Positions 6,368 through 9,128 of a stretch of DNA of 9,128 bases are shown here, piece by piece. Position 1 is the first letter of the stretch. Each line of letters opens with the position of its first letter. The stretch is from Bacillota bacterium. GTDB taxonomy: Bacteria; Bacillota; Clostridia; Acetivibrionales; DSM-1351. The notes under the pieces were generated by a model. That model was not told where the DNA came from, did not search any database, and saw nothing but the letters and a program-made list of their open reading frames with translations. A program made the position numbers and the translations under genes. The stretch lies in NCBI GenBank assembly GCA_023431385.1, contig JAEYWA010000144.1, positions 1-9,128 of the forward strand, written 5' to 3'.

Positions 6368-8989
6368 ATGAAACACTTTTCAAAAAAATTGTCTTGGCTA
6401 CTAGCATTTGTGCTAATTTTTACAAGCTTGGTATCCACAGGCATCCCAGTTTATGCATCAGATAGAATCCTCATTGACCAAAATACCCAAGATGTATTAA
6501 TTCCAACCGGAACAGAAGTGGATTCTCCTTACAGAACCGTTATTTGTTATTATGAATCTGCCGATTCGAACAATATTCTGTACTGCGACACTAGTGCATA
6601 TATAATTGGCACCTATGATATTGAAAATATGGCTCTTAAAACATCTGCATGGCGTATTACGTACTTAGAAACAGTAACGCTAAATGACTCTTCAGGCAGC
6701 ACAGCATGCGTATTCAAAGCATACCCAGATACTTCTATTGAAAATTTAACTGTAGGCTCAACAATGGCCTTCCCAGAGGGTACAACACTAACTACTACAG
6801 GTTCAGCTATCAATGTAAGCATTTATGTGGACGATACCAAGTTGGGGGAGGATTCTACAGCCTCCTCTAATTATACTCTACCGTCTGCATCAGACCTCGC
6901 TTCGCTTGTAGGTGAATCAGAGTTCAATTCAGCTTTGGCAGCCAAAGGCTACCATTTACCTGATTTGACAAAGCTATATTATACTGTTGAATTTACAGAC
7001 AAAAGCACAATCCCGTATAGCCTGAAAATAACTCTTGTGCCGACAGTGGAAGTAACCTTTGATGAAAACACAGGAACACCTGACTTGGATGGGACAAAAA
7101 TGTATGCAACATTCAAGGGTCCAATTGACAGTACCAAGCTCCCGACAGCTTCCTTGGCTGACAAAGACTTTTACGGTTGGTATAATACCGACAATAGCTA
7201 TTATGCATATTTCGAAGATGTTGCAGATGCATACTTAACATATCTTCGTCCTGTTAACAGTACAACTGTACTGAAAGCTATGTATCAGGAGAAAAAGCCT
7301 GACTTTAGGCTCGATTTAACAAACAAAAAAGTGACAAATCTTCATAAGAACAGAAGCTATGACTACTCAAAATATGGGGGAAGTATAAGTACAGATGATA
7401 ACGGAGAATTTTCGTATGAATCAATATGGGGTTCTGAACTTCGTTTGAATTCAAATAATGAAGATACAACTGTTCACTCAGATTTTGTTTCCCTTAAACA
7501 CAGTACTCCAAATAAGCCGGTGGTTGAATACACTGCAACAACTGCAAGGATTACAAATACAAGTGAATATACAGGTTGTGAATTTGCTATTAGAGCAACA
7601 AGTGATTACTATGGCAAATTAAACTGGGTAGATTCTTTTTCATTTACTGGACTAACACCAGAAACAGAATATAATATCTTTGTTAGACACAAGGCAGATG
7701 AGAATGGGTTTGAAAGCAATGAAGCTGAATCCTTAGCTTTTACACTTTTAGCCGTAAAAGCAGTTTCCAACGAAGCTCCAAATGGTGTGACAGTCGCCGC
7801 TATTCCAGATCAAACTCACACTGGCAGTGCTATAGAGCCAACGCTTTTGATAAAGGATGGAGACAAAACACTTGTCCAGGGTACAGATTATTCAGTTGCC
7901 TATACAGACAATACCAATGTGGGTACAGCAATTGCAACTGTAACCTTTAGTAATGACTATAGCGGTAATATGACAAAGAACTTCAATATCGTAAGCTACA
8001 AGCTTGTTTCCTTTGTTGGAAACGGAGGTTCAGGAACAATGTCAAATGTATCAGTAATAGACGGACAGCAGTATACGCTGCCAGCTTGTACATTTACTGC
8101 TCCGGCAAATATGACATTTAAATCATGGAATATTGGTGGGACAGAATATGCAGTAGGCGCTATTTTAACAATTAATACTGATACAACCGTTATAGCTGTT
8201 TGGAAGGAGCTAGTGAAGGATCCTGAGAAAGTGGAAACCCCTGTAATCTCACCTAACGGTGGCACTTTCAGTGGTTCACAAACTGTTACTTTGTCAACTG
8301 AAACCGCAGCTGCAACAATTTACTATACAATAGACGGTACAGTACCTACAACCGAAAGTTTAGTTTATTCAGAACCTTTTACAATCAGTAGTTCGATGAC
8401 AGTAAAGGCCTTTGCTGTTAAAGATGGAATGACTGGTAGTGATATTGCTTCTGCAAGCTTTACAAAAAGCTCTTCAAATAGTGGTGGAAGTACTCCCCCC
8501 ACAAACACAACCTCAACAAATACTGCCCCAACAAATACAACCCCAACAAATACAACCCCAACAAAGGTGGAGCCTACACCTGCAGAAAAATCCAAGAATG
8601 AATTTGTTTTAACAATTGGTAAGAAAGAAGCAGAAGCTTTTGGTGAGGAAAAAACAAACGATGTGGCTCCGATTGTCAAAAATGACAGAACAATGCTTCC
8701 TGCAAGATTTATAGCAGAAAGCCTCGGTGCCGAAGTTATTTGGAATGGCAAAAAACGGGAAGTCAAAATTAGGGGTAAAAATATAAAAGGCGAAGAAGTA
8801 GAAATCCTTCTCTATATCGGCTCAGACATTGCCTATGTAAACGGCAAAGAAGTAAAACTAGAAAGTCCTGCTTTTATCGAGAATGGCAGAACATATACAC
8901 CTATCGGTTTTATAGCTGAAAACCTTGGTGCTAAGGTTGAATGGATTCAAGCAGAGCAGAAAGTTGTTATTACAAAAAAAGATAATTAA
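6368..8989 (+). CDS. Secreted multidomain surface protein with C-terminal stalk domain
   Basis: Precursor of 873 residues. Residues 1-30 form a signal peptide (basic KHFSKK, hydrophobic LLAFVLIF, cleavage likely after PVYA). Then, in order: 31-225, unrecognised; 226-308, an InlB/Flg_new-like beta module (VTFDENTG, FYGWYN, LKAMY); 309-460, a region with fibronectin-III-like features (FTGLTPETEYNIFVR); 467-543, an MBG/Ig-like module (IPDQTHTGSAI, GTDYSVAYTDNTNVGTA); 544-614, a second InlB-like repeat (FVGNGGSGTMSNV, FKSWNIGG); 620-698, a chitobiase C-terminal-like module (PNGGTFSGSQTVTLS, IYYTIDGTVPT); 699-745, a Ser/Thr/Pro-rich linker with TNTTP repeats; 746-873, a copper-amine-oxidase N-terminal-like stalk domain made of two similar halves. 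There is no LPXTG motif, SLH repeat or C-terminal membrane anchor, so the stalk domain may mediate wall attachment. No catalytic domain is recognisable; I infer an adhesin or wall-associated role. The Thr-rich linker is a candidate glycosylation target of the upstream enzymes. Confidence 0.88.
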   Translation: MKHFSKKLSWLLAFVLIFTSLVSTGIPVYASDRILIDQNTQDVLIPTGTEVDSPYRTVICYYESADSNNILYCDTSAYIIGTYDIENMALKTSAWRITYLETVTLNDSSGSTACVFKAYPDTSIENLTVGSTMAFPEGTTLTTTGSAINVSIYVDDTKLGEDSTASSNYTLPSASDLASLVGESEFNSALAAKGYHLPDLTKLYYTVEFTDKSTIPYSLKITLVPTVEVTFDENTGTPDLDGTKMYATFKGPIDSTKLPTASLADKDFYGWYNTDNSYYAYFEDVADAYLTYLRPVNSTTVLKAMYQEKKPDFRLDLTNKKVTNLHKNRSYDYSKYGGSISTDDNGEFSYESIWGSELRLNSNNEDTTVHSDFVSLKHSTPNKPVVEYTATTARITNTSEYTGCEFAIRATSDYYGKLNWVDSFSFTGLTPETEYNIFVRHKADENGFESNEAESLAFTLLAVKAVSNEAPNGVTVAAIPDQTHTGSAIEPTLLIKDGDKTLVQGTDYSVAYTDNTNVGTAIATVTFSNDYSGNMTKNFNIVSYKLVSFVGNGGSGTMSNVSVIDGQQYTLPACTFTAPANMTFKSWNIGGTEYAVGAILTINTDTTVIAVWKELVKDPEKVETPVISPNGGTFSGSQTVTLSTETAAATIYYTIDGTVPTTESLVYSEPFTISSSMTVKAFAVKDGMTGSDIASASFTKSSSNSGGSTPPTNTTSTNTAPTNTTPTNTTPTKVEPTPAEKSKNEFVLTIGKKEAEAFGEEKTNDVAPIVKNDRTMLPARFIAESLGAEVIWNGKKREVKIRGKNIKGEEVEILLYIGSDIAYVNGKEVKLESPAFIENGRTYTPIGFIAENLGAKVEWIQAEQKVVITKKDN
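8501..8565 (+). repeat. 15-base in-frame tandem repeat encoding TNTTP
   Basis: Four units (8501-8515, 8516-8530, 8531-8545, 8546-8560) plus 5 bases of a fifth. Units three and four are identical, ACAAATACAACCCCA; the first two differ at a few bases. They encode TNTTS, TNTAP, TNTTP, TNTTP (residues 712-731) in the linker before the stalk domain. Whole-unit gain or loss keeps the reading frame. Confidence 0.9.
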
Positions 8990-9001
8990 TTATTACTAAA
9001 A

Positions 9002-9023
9002 AGGGGATGTAACATAAGCCCCT
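9002..9023 (+). repeat. Small hairpin AGGGG/CCCCT before the terminator
   Basis: AGGGG (9002-9006) can pair with CCCCT (9019-9023) around a 12-base loop, just after the stop codon. Its GGGG could instead pair with the CCCC at 9038-9041 in the next hairpin, so alternative folds exist. It lacks a T-run and is probably an accessory 3' structure. Confidence 0.4.
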
Positions 9024-9037
9024 AAAATCACAAGTTG

Positions 9038-9073
9038 CCCCATGTAAAATTTAACGATTTTATGTGGGGTTTT
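9038..9073 (+). terminator. Strong intrinsic terminator of the surface-protein gene
   Basis: CCCCATGTAAAAT (9038-9050) pairs with ATTTTATGTGGGG (9057-9069) in a 13-bp stem with two G-U pairs and a 6-base loop, followed by TTTT and a further T-rich stretch. It marks the end of the transcription unit that contains the surface-protein gene. Confidence 0.9.
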
Positions 9074-9096
9074 CTGTATCTTTTGCTCGTAAATTT

Positions 9097-9105
9097 TGGT
9101 ATAAT
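9097..9105 (+). promoter_or_regulatory. Extended -10 promoter for a gene beyond the right edge
   Basis: TGGTATAAT gives a consensus -10 (TATAAT, 9100-9105) with the extended TGN element directly upstream. No good -35 is present at the right distance, as is common for extended -10 promoters. Transcription would start near 9112; the gene itself is not in the window. Confidence 0.65.
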
Positions 9106-9128
9106 ATAAGTGTTGAAATGCTGTATTT

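Noticed and set aside
8501..8565. CRISPR-like repeats
   Set aside because: The units are contiguous 15-mers without spacers and lie in frame inside a coding sequence.
8365..8766. Long minus-strand open frame opposite the surface-protein linker
   Set aside because: Its Val/Phe-rich repeats are the antisense of the Thr/Pro tandem repeats and of the stalk domain. It has no independent ribosome binding site or family match.
8603..8986. Copper amine oxidase enzyme
   Set aside because: Only the small non-catalytic N-terminal-like domain, duplicated, is present. The catalytic domain with its topaquinone tyrosine and copper histidines is absent.

Overview
The window is AT-rich DNA with strong AGGAGG-type ribosome binding sites, tight gene overlaps and protein families typical of Gram-positive anaerobes: a LytTR regulator remnant, an S-layer-homology fragment, and a secreted protein with a copper-amine-oxidase-like stalk domain. 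It most resembles a chromosomal segment of a low-GC Firmicute, probably class Clostridia. No species can be named from the sequence alone.

Layout. (1) Positions 1-798, + strand: the C-terminal part of a Xer-type tyrosine recombinase whose frame is still open at the left edge, so the gene begins outside the window. (2) Positions 799-1932: about 1.1 kb without an intact gene. It holds a bidirectional terminator hairpin, a short palindrome, and two decayed minus-strand genes, an SLH-domain fragment and a LytTR response-regulator fragment. Next to the second fragment is an AT-rich inverted repeat with several GTTTAC/GTAAAC motifs. (3) Positions 1933-6293, + strand: three tightly coupled genes joined by a 4-base ATGA overlap and by a stop directly abutting a start. 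They encode a polytopic GT-C (GT39/PMT-like) glycosyltransferase, a FAD-dependent amine-oxidase-fold oxidoreductase, and a second GT39-like polytopic glycosyltransferase. (4) Positions 6368-8989, + strand: an 873-residue secreted multidomain surface protein with a Thr/Asn/Pro pentapeptide-repeat linker. A strong terminator follows, then an extended -10 promoter for a gene beyond the right edge.

How the genes may work together. The two membrane glycosyltransferases would use lipid-phosphate-linked sugars on the outer face of the membrane. The flavoenzyme belongs to a family often found beside such transferases and may act on a sugar or lipid-sugar intermediate. The co-oriented secreted protein, with its Thr-rich linker, is a plausible acceptor or partner. 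I infer a small cell-surface glycosylation module, possibly acquired or rearranged next to a recombinase and a patch of gene debris. The domain assignments rest on recognisable motifs; the functional link between enzymes and surface protein is a hypothesis.
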